Positions 1 through 7,217 of a stretch of DNA of 42,703 nt are shown in pieces; positions within the stretch are counted from its first letter, which is position 1, and each line of letters starts with the position of its first letter. The translations under genes and the position numbers were made by a program. The notes below the pieces were generated by a model. The model had not been told where the DNA came from, made no database searches, and saw only the letters and a list, made by a program, of their open reading frames with translations. The stretch covers positions 1 to 42,703 of the forward strand of contig DNFT01000100.1 of assembly GCA_003486385.1 (NCBI GenBank), read 5' to 3'. The stretch is from Eubacterium sp. Its GTDB lineage: Bacteria > Bacillota > Clostridia > Lachnospirales > Lachnospiraceae.

Positions 1-8
1 ACCGGGAC

Positions 9-42
9 CAGACCCCTGTCCCAGACTTGGGACAGGGGTCTG
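9..42. repeat. REP-like perfect palindrome
   Basis: The arms at 9-23 and 28-42 are perfect 15-bp reverse complements around the tetraloop GACT. The right arm continues into GACACC and then TGTCCCA, so a second, overlapping hairpin (TGGGACA/TGTCCCA) is possible. The core GGGGTCTGACACC resembles the REP palindromes that are mobilised by RAYT (Y1 transposase) proteins in many bacteria. No transposase gene lies in this window. The repeat ends about 25 bases before the ribosome binding site of the aminopeptidase gene, so it may lie in its leader. The window begins here, so further copies to the left cannot be seen. Confidence 0.7.
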
Positions 43-80
43 ACACCTATGTCCCAATATATAGAAGCGAGGTGTATCAC

Positions 81-1874
81 ATGAGTACGGTAGTCGAGAG
101 ACTTGGCGCGTTACGCGCACTTATGAAGGAAAAGAATATTCAGGCATATATTATATGTACTGACGATTTCCATGGCTCTGAGTATGTTGGAGATTATTTT
201 AAGGCGAGAGCTTTTATGTCGGGTTTCACAGGCTCTGCGGGAACACTTGTAGTGCTTCCTGATGAGGCTGGATTGTGGACTGACGGAAGATATTTTCTTC
301 AGGGAGCAGCACAGCTTGAGGGCAGCACAATCACTCTTATGAAGATGGGTGAGGAGGGTGTGCCTACGATAGCGGAATTCCTTGCAGATAAACTGGAGGA
401 TGGAAGTAATATAGGCTTCGACGGAAGAACTGTAACTGACGCTTTCATGGGCAGGATAACGGAGAGCATCAAGGGAAGAAATATGTCCTATGTATGCGGT
501 GAGGACCTTGTCGACAAGGTATGGACGGACAGACCGGCTCTCTCTAAGGAGCCTGTATGGGAGCTTTCCGTTGAGTATACGGGCATGAGCCGTGAGGAGA
601 AGCTTGCAAAAATCCGTGAGTCGATGAAGAAGGAGGGAGCAGATCTTCTGGTTCTAACAGCGCTTGACGATATCGCATGGCTGTTAAATCTTCGTGGAAA
701 TGATGTAGCATACAATCCGGTATTCTTATCATATATGACAATGACCGCCGACAGTGCGGTGCTCTATCTCGAGGAGAGCATTTTAAATGCCGATATCAAG
801 GGCAGATTGGCAGCGGACGGCATTGAGCTTAGAAGGTATAACGATATTTACAGCGATTTGAAGAAGGTGGACAGGAACGCAGTCGTTCTTGTGGACAAGG
901 CTACGGCTAACTTCCTTATCGTTCATTCGCTTCCGGACACAGCCAATGTAAGAGCGGAGCAGAGCCCTGTTGTGCTTCCTAAGGCAGTCAAGACTGTTGC
1001 GGAGAGAGAGAACGAGAAGAAGGCTCATGTGAAGGACGGAATGGCTGTCACACACTTTATATACTGGCTCAAGAAGAATGTCGGAAGGCTCGATATAAGC
1101 GAGATGAGCGCGGCAGTGCAGCTTGACGAGTTCAGAAAGAAGCAGCCGGGATACCTTGGAGAGAGCTTCGACCCGATTATGGGCTATGGTTCTCACGGTG
1201 CCATCGTGCATTATTCAGCAACCGAGGAGACGGATGCCAAGCTTGAGCCGAGAAGCTTCCTTCTCGCAGATACGGGCGGACATTACTATGAGGGAACGAC
1301 CGACATAACAAGGACAATTGCACTCGGTGAGCTTACCGACGAGGAGAAGAAGGTGTTCACACTTGTTCTCAAGGGTCATCTTAATCTTGCGGCTGCAAAG
1401 TTCTTATATGGCGCAAGAGGAGAGAACCTCGACTATATCGCGCGTGAGCCGCTTTGGAGAAATGGCATGGACTACAACCACGGAACAGGTCACGGCGTTG
1501 GATATCTTCTCAATGTACATGAGCGTCCTAACGGCATCAGAACCAAGATTGCACCCGGCGGACCTTCTGCAGTGCTTGAGGAGGGCATGATTACCTCCGA
1601 TGAGCCGGGAATGTACATTACGGGCAAGTTCGGTATAAGACATGAGAACCTCGTTCTCTGTGTTAAGAGGGAAAAGACTGAGTACGGTCAGTTCATGGGC
1701 TTTGAGCCGCTGACGATGGTTCCGTTTGACCTCGATGCCGTCGATGTATCCTGCATGACCGCTGAGGAGAAGGAGAGATTGAACGCATACCATGCGAAGG
1801 TATTTGCGGCAATCAGCCCTGACTTCGAGGGTGAGGAGCTTGAATGGCTTAAGAATGCTACGAGAGCTATATAA
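81..1874 (+). CDS. pepP: Xaa-Pro aminopeptidase (aminopeptidase P, M24B)
   Basis: This cytoplasmic metallopeptidase of about 597 residues removes an N-terminal residue that precedes proline. The N-terminal part (about residues 1-330) looks like two creatinase-like domains, as in the long form of aminopeptidase P. The C-terminal part is the pita-bread catalytic domain. Its dinuclear metal ligands are visible in order: D in LADTGGHYYEG, D in TTDITRT, H in GTGHGVGYLLNVHE, E in SDEPGMY and E in RHENLVL. An upstream in-frame ATG at 27 lies inside the palindromic repeat and has no ribosome binding site. The ATG at 81 follows GAGGTG at suitable spacing and gives the expected N-terminus MSTVVERLGALRALM. 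The gene stands alone, with a terminator about 80 bases downstream. Confidence 0.95.
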   Translation: MSTVVERLGALRALMKEKNIQAYIICTDDFHGSEYVGDYFKARAFMSGFTGSAGTLVVLPDEAGLWTDGRYFLQGAAQLEGSTITLMKMGEEGVPTIAEFLADKLEDGSNIGFDGRTVTDAFMGRITESIKGRNMSYVCGEDLVDKVWTDRPALSKEPVWELSVEYTGMSREEKLAKIRESMKKEGADLLVLTALDDIAWLLNLRGNDVAYNPVFLSYMTMTADSAVLYLEESILNADIKGRLAADGIELRRYNDIYSDLKKVDRNAVVLVDKATANFLIVHSLPDTANVRAEQSPVVLPKAVKTVAERENEKKAHVKDGMAVTHFIYWLKKNVGRLDISEMSAAVQLDEFRKKQPGYLGESFDPIMGYGSHGAIVHYSATEETDAKLEPRSFLLADTGGHYYEGTTDITRTIALGELTDEEKKVFTLVLKGHLNLAAAKFLYGARGENLDYIAREPLWRNGMDYNHGTGHGVGYLLNVHERPNGIRTKIAPGGPSAVLEEGMITSDEPGMYITGKFGIRHENLVLCVKREKTEYGQFMGFEPLTMVPFDLDAVDVSCMTAEEKERLNAYHAKVFAAISPDFEGEELEWLKNATRAI

Positions 1875-1952
1875 AATTATTTATCTGAGCAGGCTTTAAA
1901 CATACTTGAGCATACTTAAAGCTCTGCAAAAAGTGTGATATGACAAAGGAAG

Positions 1953-1995
1953 CTGCCGCACCGTGATTTCCCATGGGCGGCAGTTTTCTTTTTTT
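1953..1995 (+). terminator. Intrinsic terminator after pepP
   Basis: CTGCCGC at 1953-1959 pairs with GCGGCAG at 1977-1983. The right arm is followed by TTTTCTTTTTTT. This is a standard rho-independent terminator for the aminopeptidase transcript. Confidence 0.8.
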
Positions 1996-2003
1996 CACAC
2001 ACG

Positions 2004-2201
2004 GCATATCTGTCACAGCTGGTGTTTCTGTCTGCCGATACGCTGCACAATAATATATGTATGTTCAGGGATTGCGACAAGGAAAAGCTTGACGAGCCGT
2101 TCGCACATCTCGACAGCGGGAACACCCATGAGATAGAAAAAGGGCTGCTTGCAATGCTGCCCGATATGATGAGGTGTGGCACATTGAAAATAAAAGTATA
2201 A
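2004..2201 (+). pseudogene. Decayed ABC-exporter ATPase remnant
   Basis: The frame running through 2004-2201 reads AYLSQLVFLSADTLHNNICMF, followed closely by LDEPFAHLDSGN, IEKGLLAMLPD and a stop at 2199-2201. These are the Q-loop region and the Walker B/D-loop region of an ABC exporter ATPase. In an intact protein they are roughly 80 residues apart; here they almost touch. The ABC signature LSGGE between them is missing, as are the P-loop, H-loop and membrane domain. An in-frame ATG exists at 2061 but has no good ribosome binding site. The remnant resembles the same segment of the intact ABC exporter at 21841-23550 (QKVFMFDDSLKNNI). I read it as an internally deleted pseudogene. The rest of the 1996-2400 interval holds only the promoter of the next gene. 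Confidence 0.6.
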
Positions 2202-2295
2202 CCCCGGCACACGGCTATTTTGACTAAAAATATAATATCATTGTGCAATATAACGAATATTTGTGCTGATTTTCGCCTGCTTTTGGTCGAAAAGA

Positions 2296-2324
2296 TTGAA
2301 AAATATTCCTTTTTGTGTTAAAAT
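2296..2324 (+). promoter_or_regulatory. Sigma-A promoter of the binding-protein/MCP pair
   Basis: TTGAAA at 2296-2301 is separated by exactly 17 bases from TAAAAT at 2319-2324. A TG lies one base upstream of the -10 element, forming an extended -10. This leaves an untranslated leader of about 70 bases before the ATG at 2401. Confidence 0.65.
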
Positions 2325-2400
2325 TTTCTTTAATACCAGATAGATTTAATGGACTGATTTGTCGATTAAATTATTAGCAACGAAGAAGGAGAGGAATATT

Positions 2401-3687
2401 ATGACAAGAAAGTTCAGCGCAATGGTACTTACAGCTCTTTTGGTTCTGGGTGCGGTTACCGGGTGCTCCGGGAAGGGTGTGATGGCACCCTCAGTTGATA
2501 ATGGTACGCCGGACGGTACGCAGGATATAATGCAGGACGATAATACCAATAATAGCGGGGTAATTACACTTAAGGTGTGGGCTGAGGAGACACAGCACCC
2601 GACGGTACAGAAGATGATTGACAGCTTTATTGAGCAATATAAGGGACAGGCGGATTTCGATATCACGCTTGAGGCACAGCCTGATTCAACCACCAGAGAT
2701 GTGCTGCTTGGCGATGTGCAGAATGGTGCGGATGTCTTTTCGTTCCCGGATGACCAGCTCAGTGCCATGGTAGCAGGTGGTGCATTGGCACCGGTTCCGA
2801 ATGTACAGGAGGTTAAGGACGAGATGGTGGCAGAGTCGGTGGCTGCGGCGACAGCGGGAGATACATTATATGCATACCCTATGACTGCGGACAACGGTTA
2901 TTTTCTGTACTACAACAAGGATTATTTCACAGAGGATGATGTGAAGACACTCGATTCCATACTTGCAGTGTGTGAGGAGAATGGGAAAAAGCTTTCCATG
3001 GAGCTTAATTCAGGATGGTATATGTATTCATTCTTCGGAAATACGGGGCTTAGCATGAATATTAACGAGGATGGTATTACCAACAGCTGCGACTGGAATA
3101 AAGTGGACGGGGATATAAGGGGACTTGATGTTGCGGAGGCGATTGTGAATGTTATCTCAAGCCCGGGCTTCGTTGCACAGCCTGATAGCGAATGGGTTGC
3201 ACAGGCAGCGGACGGAGAGGTTATAGCGGCAATCAGCGGTGTATGGCAGGCTGTTGCCGTAAAGAATATCTGGGGTGATGATTATGGTGCCTGCAAGCTT
3301 CCTACATACACCTGCAACGGCAGACAGATACAGATGGCTTCCTTTACAGGCTACAAGATGGTAGGTGTCAATTATTATTCAAAAAATAAGGATTGGGCAT
3401 TTAAGCTTGCACAGTGGCTTACGAATGAACAGAATCAGACCTTGAGGTTCGTAGAGCAGAATCAAGGACCTTCCAATAAGGTAGCGGCTGCTTCCGAGGA
3501 GGTGGCAAAGGTTCCGGCTATAGCGGCGGTTATTGAACAGTCACAATATGGAGTGCTTCAGCGTATCGGTAACAAGTATTGGGATTCCTGTACCAGGTTT
3601 ATTGACAGCCTTCTTGCCGGGAATACGACGACGACGCAGCTTCAGGAGCAGCTTGACAAGTTGGTGGAAGGTATTACCGAGCGGTAG
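2401..3687 (+). CDS. Extracellular sugar-type solute-binding lipoprotein
   Basis: This is a 428-residue family 1 extracellular solute-binding protein of the sugar ABC-transporter type. The N-terminus MTRKFSAMVLTALLVLGAVTGC is a lipoprotein signal peptide with lipobox AVTGC, so the mature protein should be anchored outside the membrane by its cysteine. The mature part shows family features such as ITLKVWAEETQHPTVQKMI and GEVIAAISGVWQA. Translation could extend upstream to a TTG at 2359, but the ATG at 2401 follows AAGGAGAGG and begins the signal peptide. No permease or ATPase gene follows. Eleven bases downstream begins a chemoreceptor, which suggests that this protein reports its ligand to chemotaxis instead of, or as well as, feeding a distant transporter. 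The ligand is unknown. Confidence 0.85.
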   Translation: MTRKFSAMVLTALLVLGAVTGCSGKGVMAPSVDNGTPDGTQDIMQDDNTNNSGVITLKVWAEETQHPTVQKMIDSFIEQYKGQADFDITLEAQPDSTTRDVLLGDVQNGADVFSFPDDQLSAMVAGGALAPVPNVQEVKDEMVAESVAAATAGDTLYAYPMTADNGYFLYYNKDYFTEDDVKTLDSILAVCEENGKKLSMELNSGWYMYSFFGNTGLSMNINEDGITNSCDWNKVDGDIRGLDVAEAIVNVISSPGFVAQPDSEWVAQAADGEVIAAISGVWQAVAVKNIWGDDYGACKLPTYTCNGRQIQMASFTGYKMVGVNYYSKNKDWAFKLAQWLTNEQNQTLRFVEQNQGPSNKVAAASEEVAKVPAIAAVIEQSQYGVLQRIGNKYWDSCTRFIDSLLAGNTTTTQLQEQLDKLVEGITER

Positions 3688-3698
3688 GAGGAGAAGAT

Positions 3699-5429
3699 AT
3701 GAATAAAAAAAGACTAAGCTTAAAATATATTATTCTTGTTCCGGTTATTATACTTGGTATAGTTTCGGTTGTATCTAATATCTGGTCGATGAATAGTCTG
3801 AAAAGAGTTAATGATACGGCAACTAAGATTGTCGAGGAAAATCTGTACAATATTACAAGTCTCAGCGAGATTCAGAAGGAAGCATCAGCTATACACAGAC
3901 TTGCGCTGTCACATATAATTGCGTCTGACTTTGACAGCATGGTGGCACTTGTGGACTCAGTAAGAGCTGAGGAGGCGAAGCTTGATGCTATGCTTGATGA
4001 GTATTCAAAGAGACTGCCTAAGGATGACGAGCAGGCATTTTCACAGTTCATCAGCAGCTATGAGGGCTTAAAGCATGAGATAGCCAATCTCCTTGCATAC
4101 AGTGGAAACAGTAAGAAGACAGCGGCCTATGAGCTTGCGAACGGAGCCATTTCGGAGTACAGCAGCGATATGGATGTCCAGATTGAGACTATGATGAGTA
4201 ATGCCGGAACACAGTCTGAAAAAGCAAGCGCGGAGCTTGCGGCAAAGTATAGCTCAGCCAGAGTACGCGGTATGTTCATAATTATGCTTATACTGGTGCT
4301 GCTTTTTGTTACATTATATGGTGTGTTTATGCTTGTTATACGTAAGCTCAATGTTGCCACAAAGGAAATTAAGGGAATAATTAAGGGCATAGATGACAGA
4401 CAGGGCGACCTTACAAGGCGTATAACCATACTTTCCAATGACGAGGTAGCAGACCTTGGAAACGGTATCAACACCTTTATGGAAAAGCTTCAGAACATCA
4501 TGAGGCTTATCATAATCAATTCACAGAAGCTTGAGGCTGTTGTGGGGGAGGTGCAGCAGAATCTTCATACCTCGAATGACAGTGCGGCAGACTTATCAGC
4601 AGTCACGGAGGAGCTTTCCGCCACAATGCAGGAGATAGGTGAGTCGGCTTCAGTGATAAACCAGAATGCGGAGGCGGTGCTTGAAAAGGTAGTGGAGATA
4701 GCCGGAAAATCAGGCGAGATCAATGAGTACTCCAAGGGAATGAAGGAGAGTGCGGATAAGCTTGAGGCGGATGCAAGAACCAATATGGAGCGTACGAACC
4801 TTAAGGTTAACGAGATTCTCAATGTTCTCAATCAGGCTATTGAGGACAGCAGGAGTGTTGAGCAGGTAAACGGACTTACTAACGATATTTTAAATATATC
4901 AAGCCAGACCAATCTTCTTGCACTTAATGCTTCAATTGAGGCGGCGAGAGCGGGCGAGGCCGGACGTGGCTTTGCGGTGGTTGCCGAGCAGATAAGACAG
5001 CTTGCCGATTCGAGCCGTGAGACAGCTAATCATATACAGCAGATTAACGGCATAGTGACCAATGCGGTACACAACCTCAGTGATAATGCTGACAACCTTG
5101 TAAGCTATATGAAGGAAGCTATACTGCCTGAGTTTGCTGCATTTGTTGAGGGTGGAGCACAATACCGCGAGAACGCAACGTATATCGAGAGTGTGATGAA
5201 TGAGTTTACCGAAAAAACGGATGCGTTAAAGAATGAGGTCGACTCAATTGCCGACTCAATCAGCAGCATCACACATGCGATTGAGGAGGGTGCAAAGGGT
5301 GTAAACGGTGCTGCACAGAGCACGCAGACTCTTGTTGCCGATATGGACAATATCAACGAAAGAATGAATGAGAACAGGGAAATTGCGTCTGCTCTTCAGA
5401 AGGAGACGGACGTATTCACTAAATTTTAA
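3699..5429 (+). CDS. Methyl-accepting chemotaxis protein
   Basis: This is a 576-residue transmembrane chemoreceptor. A first membrane segment lies at about residues 9-30 (YIILVPVIILGIVSVVSNIW). It is followed by a helical extracellular domain of about 160 residues that looks like a four-helix bundle, and a second membrane segment at about residues 190-213. A HAMP linker follows, then the long cytoplasmic coiled coil. Its hairpin tip is clear: SSQTNLLALNASIEAARAGE, then GRGFAVVAEQIRQLAD. That tip binds CheA and CheW. No CheR-tethering pentapeptide is visible at the C-terminus. The gene follows the binding lipoprotein with an 11-base gap and a strong AGGAGGAG ribosome binding site, so the two are almost certainly co-transcribed and probably act as a pair. 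Confidence 0.95.
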   Translation: MNKKRLSLKYIILVPVIILGIVSVVSNIWSMNSLKRVNDTATKIVEENLYNITSLSEIQKEASAIHRLALSHIIASDFDSMVALVDSVRAEEAKLDAMLDEYSKRLPKDDEQAFSQFISSYEGLKHEIANLLAYSGNSKKTAAYELANGAISEYSSDMDVQIETMMSNAGTQSEKASAELAAKYSSARVRGMFIIMLILVLLFVTLYGVFMLVIRKLNVATKEIKGIIKGIDDRQGDLTRRITILSNDEVADLGNGINTFMEKLQNIMRLIIINSQKLEAVVGEVQQNLHTSNDSAADLSAVTEELSATMQEIGESASVINQNAEAVLEKVVEIAGKSGEINEYSKGMKESADKLEADARTNMERTNLKVNEILNVLNQAIEDSRSVEQVNGLTNDILNISSQTNLLALNASIEAARAGEAGRGFAVVAEQIRQLADSSRETANHIQQINGIVTNAVHNLSDNADNLVSYMKEAILPEFAAFVEGGAQYRENATYIESVMNEFTEKTDALKNEVDSIADSISSITHAIEEGAKGVNGAAQSTQTLVADMDNINERMNENREIASALQKETDVFTKF

Positions 5430-5430
5430 T

Positions 5431-5461
5431 GGTATATTTCCTCCTGTATTTCCACATACTA
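5431..5461 (+). promoter_or_regulatory. Candidate sigma-G promoter of spoVT
   Basis: CATACTA at 5455-5461 matches the sigma-G -10 consensus CATNNTA. GGTATA at 5431-5436 is a partial match to the -35 consensus TGMATA, with an 18-base spacer. B. subtilis spoVT is known to depend on sigma-G, which supports the call. The predicted start near 5468 lies downstream of the left arm of the hairpin described next. Confidence 0.5.
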
Positions 5462-5505
5462 TCCACATAGCACAGATTATGGAAAAATATGTAGAATACA
5501 GGAGG
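5440..5505 (+). promoter_or_regulatory. Hairpin burying the spoVT ribosome binding site
   Basis: CCTCCTGTATT at 5440-5450 is the exact reverse complement of AATACAGGAGG at 5495-5505. The right arm contains the whole AGGAGG ribosome binding site of spoVT, whose ATG is at 5516. No U-tract follows, so this is not a classical terminator. In mRNA reading through from the chemoreceptor gene the ribosome binding site would be paired. In mRNA starting at the predicted sigma-G promoter the left arm would be absent. Confidence 0.6.
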
Positions 5506-5515
5506 ATTTTATTAT

Positions 5516-6064
5516 ATGAAGGCTACGGGGATAGTTCGTAGAATTGATGATTTGGGGAGAGTTGTGATTCCTAAGGAAATCAGAAGGACGTTAAGAATAA
5601 GGGAGGGGGATCCGCTTGAGATATTCACCGACAGGGAGGGAGAAATCATACTCAAGAAGTATTCTCCGATAGGTGAGCTGGGGGAATTCGCGAGGCAGTA
5701 CGCAGATTCTCTGGCGCAGAGCACGGGGAATATTGTATGCATAACGGACCGGGATCAGGTAATAGCTTTTGCGGGAGCACCGAAGAAGGATGTTCTTTTA
5801 AAGCCTATAAGCAGGCAGCTTGAGGAGTCGATAGACGCAAGGGAAAGCTTTGTTGCGGTGCATGATGACAGAAGGTTCATTCCAATAATACAGGGTGAGA
5901 ATGATGAGTACAGCTCACAGGCTGTAAGCCCGATTATATGCGAGGGTGACGCAATAGGTGCTGTCATAATCACAACGAAGGAGCCTAAAATCAGATTAAC
6001 TGAAACCGACTTGAAGCTCACCGGTTCAGCAGCAGGCTTTCTTGGAAAACAGATGGAGTCATAA
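5516..6064 (+). CDS. spoVT: Stage V sporulation protein T (AbrB/GAF regulator)
   Basis: This 182-residue DNA-binding regulator modulates forespore (sigma-G) genes. Residues 1-50 form an AbrB/SpoVT swapped-hairpin DNA-binding domain (MKATGIVRRIDDLGRVVIPK, then RTLRIREGDPLEIF). Residues from about 55 to the end form a GAF-like domain (NIVCITDRDQVIAFAG, SPIICEGDAIGAVII). The length is essentially that of B. subtilis SpoVT. The gene lies just before hup and rqcP, as in other clostridia. Its ribosome binding site lies in the arm of a perfect 11-bp hairpin. Confidence 0.95.
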   Translation: MKATGIVRRIDDLGRVVIPKEIRRTLRIREGDPLEIFTDREGEIILKKYSPIGELGEFARQYADSLAQSTGNIVCITDRDQVIAFAGAPKKDVLLKPISRQLEESIDARESFVAVHDDRRFIPIIQGENDEYSSQAVSPIICEGDAIGAVIITTKEPKIRLTETDLKLTGSAAGFLGKQMES

Positions 6065-6111
6065 GCTGCAGCCGGTATATAGCATAATGCCCTTAAAATG
6101 CTTATTTTTTC

Positions 6112-6140
6112 TTGACAAATATAGCCAAAGCATATATAAA
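6112..6140 (+). promoter_or_regulatory. Strong sigma-A promoter of hup
   Basis: TTGACA at 6112-6117, a 17-base spacer and TATAAA at 6135-6140 form a near-consensus vegetative promoter. It gives a leader of about 35 bases before the HU start. A weak hairpin plus T-run at about 6081-6110 (AGCAT/ATGCT, then TATTTTTT) just upstream may end spoVT transcription. Confidence 0.8.
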
Positions 6141-6182
6141 TAATTGTGAAGGTTCAATATTATTTCAGGAGGATTTTCTAAA

Positions 6183-6458
6183 ATGAACAAGACAGAATTA
6201 GTTGCAGCTATTGCTGAGAAGACAGAGTTATCCAAGAAGGATGCTGAGAAGGCACTTAAGGCTTTCACAGATGTAGTTGCTGAGGAGTTAAAGAAGGGTG
6301 AGAAGATTCAGTTAGTTGGTTTCGGTACATTCGAGGTTGCTGAGAGACCTGAGAGAGAGGGAAGAAACCCTAGCACAGGCAAGGCAATGAAGATTGCTGC
6401 TTCTAAGAGCCCTAAGTTCAAGGCTGGTAAGGCACTTAAGGATACAGTTAACGCTTAA
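6183..6458 (+). CDS. hup: DNA-binding protein HU
   Basis: This 91-residue nucleoid protein bends and packages DNA as a dimer. It shows the whole HU/IHF fold: the helical N-terminus MNKTELVAAIAEKTELSKKD, the core GEKIQLVGFGTFEVAERPER, the DNA-clamping arm with EGRNPSTGK, and the C-terminal helix FKAGKALKDTVN. It has a good AGGAGGA ribosome binding site and its own near-consensus promoter, as expected for an abundant protein. Confidence 0.97.
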   Translation: MNKTELVAAIAEKTELSKKDAEKALKAFTDVVAEELKKGEKIQLVGFGTFEVAERPEREGRNPSTGKAMKIAASKSPKFKAGKALKDTVNA

Positions 6459-6487
6459 TTGATTGTGATAATCCTGAACGAATGAAG

Positions 6488-6525
6488 ACATCCCAAGGCT
6501 GCGTCGGTGGTCTTGGGATGTTTGC
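6488..6525 (+). terminator. Hairpin terminator after hup
   Basis: ACATCCCAAG at 6488-6497 pairs perfectly with CTTGGGATGT at 6512-6521. The following T-run is weak (TTTGCATATT), but the 10-bp stem directly after hup is best explained as its terminator. Confidence 0.65.
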
Positions 6526-6549
6526 ATATTGAAATAACAATACCCGGAC

Positions 6550-6689
6550 GTTGTGCAATTTTAATAGTACCCTTCCGGACACGTTCGCACTCATTTGAAG
6601 ACGTAGCGGTGCGTAAGCGGCTAAAATACAGCCGCTAAACACCGACGCCTTCAAAAAGGTCCGGCAGTGTACTATTAAAATTGCACAAC
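6550..6689. repeat. MITE-like inverted repeat, copy A
   Basis: The arms at 6550-6570 and 6669-6689 are perfect 21-bp reverse complements (beginning GTTGTGCAATTTTAATAG). Inside them, CCGGAC/GTCCGG and a long imperfect stem (TTTGAAG...CTTCAAA, AGCGGC...GCCGCT) continue the fold to a small central loop, so the whole 140-bp unit is one long hairpin. It is clearly homologous to the element at 32617-32782: the outer arms and the CGGACAC and TTCAAAAAGGTCCGGC blocks are shared. It encodes no protein. Together with the neighbouring hairpins it fills most of the 428-base interval between hup and rqcP. Confidence 0.75.
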
Positions 6690-6752
6690 TGTTTATTGGT
6701 GAATGGGCGTTTAGTAATTATCTATAGCGATGTGCTGGTAAGAAGGAGATTA

Positions 6753-6813
6753 GTGTGAAAAATACATCTAAGGCAGTAAAGGACACTGCCTAAGATGTAT
6801 TACAATTTCACAC
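6753..6813 (+). promoter_or_regulatory. Large leader hairpin upstream of rqcP
   Basis: GTGTGAAA at 6753-6760 pairs with TTTCACAC at 6806-6813. Inside, a 17-base arm starting AATACATCTAAGGC pairs with its partner ending at 6801 with a single mismatch. Two more hairpins follow: AAAAACGT/ACGTTTTT at 6817-6840, and GTCACTGC/GCAGTGAC with an AAAA loop at 6854-6873. The last ends just before the GGAGG of rqcP. Three hairpins in series in about 120 bases look like a structured 5' leader. Confidence 0.6.
6755..6793 (+). CDS. Possible 12-residue leader peptide
   Basis: A GTG at 6755 preceded by AAGGAG at good spacing opens a 12-codon frame, (V/M)KNTSKAVKDTA, with stop TAA at 6791-6793. It lies inside the large leader hairpin, so its translation would disrupt the stem. 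This is the arrangement of an attenuator or leader-peptide switch, but such a short frame can occur by chance. There is no run of a single amino acid that would indicate the signal sensed. Confidence 0.25.
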   Translation: MKNTSKAVKDTA

Positions 6814-6886
6814 AGGAAAAACGTAAAAAAGCACGTTTTTCATTACTATTTGAGTCACTGCAAAAGCAGTGACATGGAGGTATAAT

Positions 6887-7126
6887 ATGAGATTAGATAA
6901 ATATTTGAAGGTATCAAGACTGATAAAGAGAAGAACCGTTGCGAATGAGGCATGCGATGCGGGGAGAGTGCTTGTGAATGACAAGCCGGCTAAGGCTTCC
7001 TGCGAGGTCAAGGTTGGGGATACTATTGAGATAGCGTTCGGTACTAAGAATGTGAAGGTTGAGGTTCTGGATATTGTGGAGACCACGAAAAAGGAAGAAG
7101 CCAAGGATATGTTCAAGTATCTGTAG
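6887..7126 (+). CDS. rqcP: S4-domain RNA-binding protein RqcP
   Basis: This 79-residue protein is almost entirely an S4 RNA-binding domain (MRLDKYLKVSRLIKRRTVAN, AGRVLVNDKPAKAS, VKVGDTIEI). In Bacillus, RqcP (YabO, Hsp15-like) binds 50S subunits carrying stalled peptidyl-tRNA. There it works with RqcH in adding C-terminal alanine tails during ribosome quality control. An in-frame ATG at 6869 lies inside a hairpin. The ATG at 6887 follows GGAGG and matches the family N-terminus. It leads the yabP-yabQ-divIC-spoIIE group, as in Bacillus and clostridia. Confidence 0.9.
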   Translation: MRLDKYLKVSRLIKRRTVANEACDAGRVLVNDKPAKASCEVKVGDTIEIAFGTKNVKVEVLDIVETTKKEEAKDMFKYL

Positions 7127-7217
7127 AGCGGGTGCTCTGTAAATATTTATGCATAATTACATAAATCCCATAATATATTTAGGATATGGCAGGAAGTATA
7201 TATAAGGGGGATGTGTT

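Noticed and set aside
27..80. N-terminal extension of the aminopeptidase from ATG 27
   Set aside because: The added residues are translated from the palindromic repeat and no ribosome binding site precedes the ATG.
6488..6525. Riboswitch or small RNA in the hup-rqcP interval
   Set aside because: The hairpins are simple and match no known riboswitch core. The first is adequately explained as the hup terminator.
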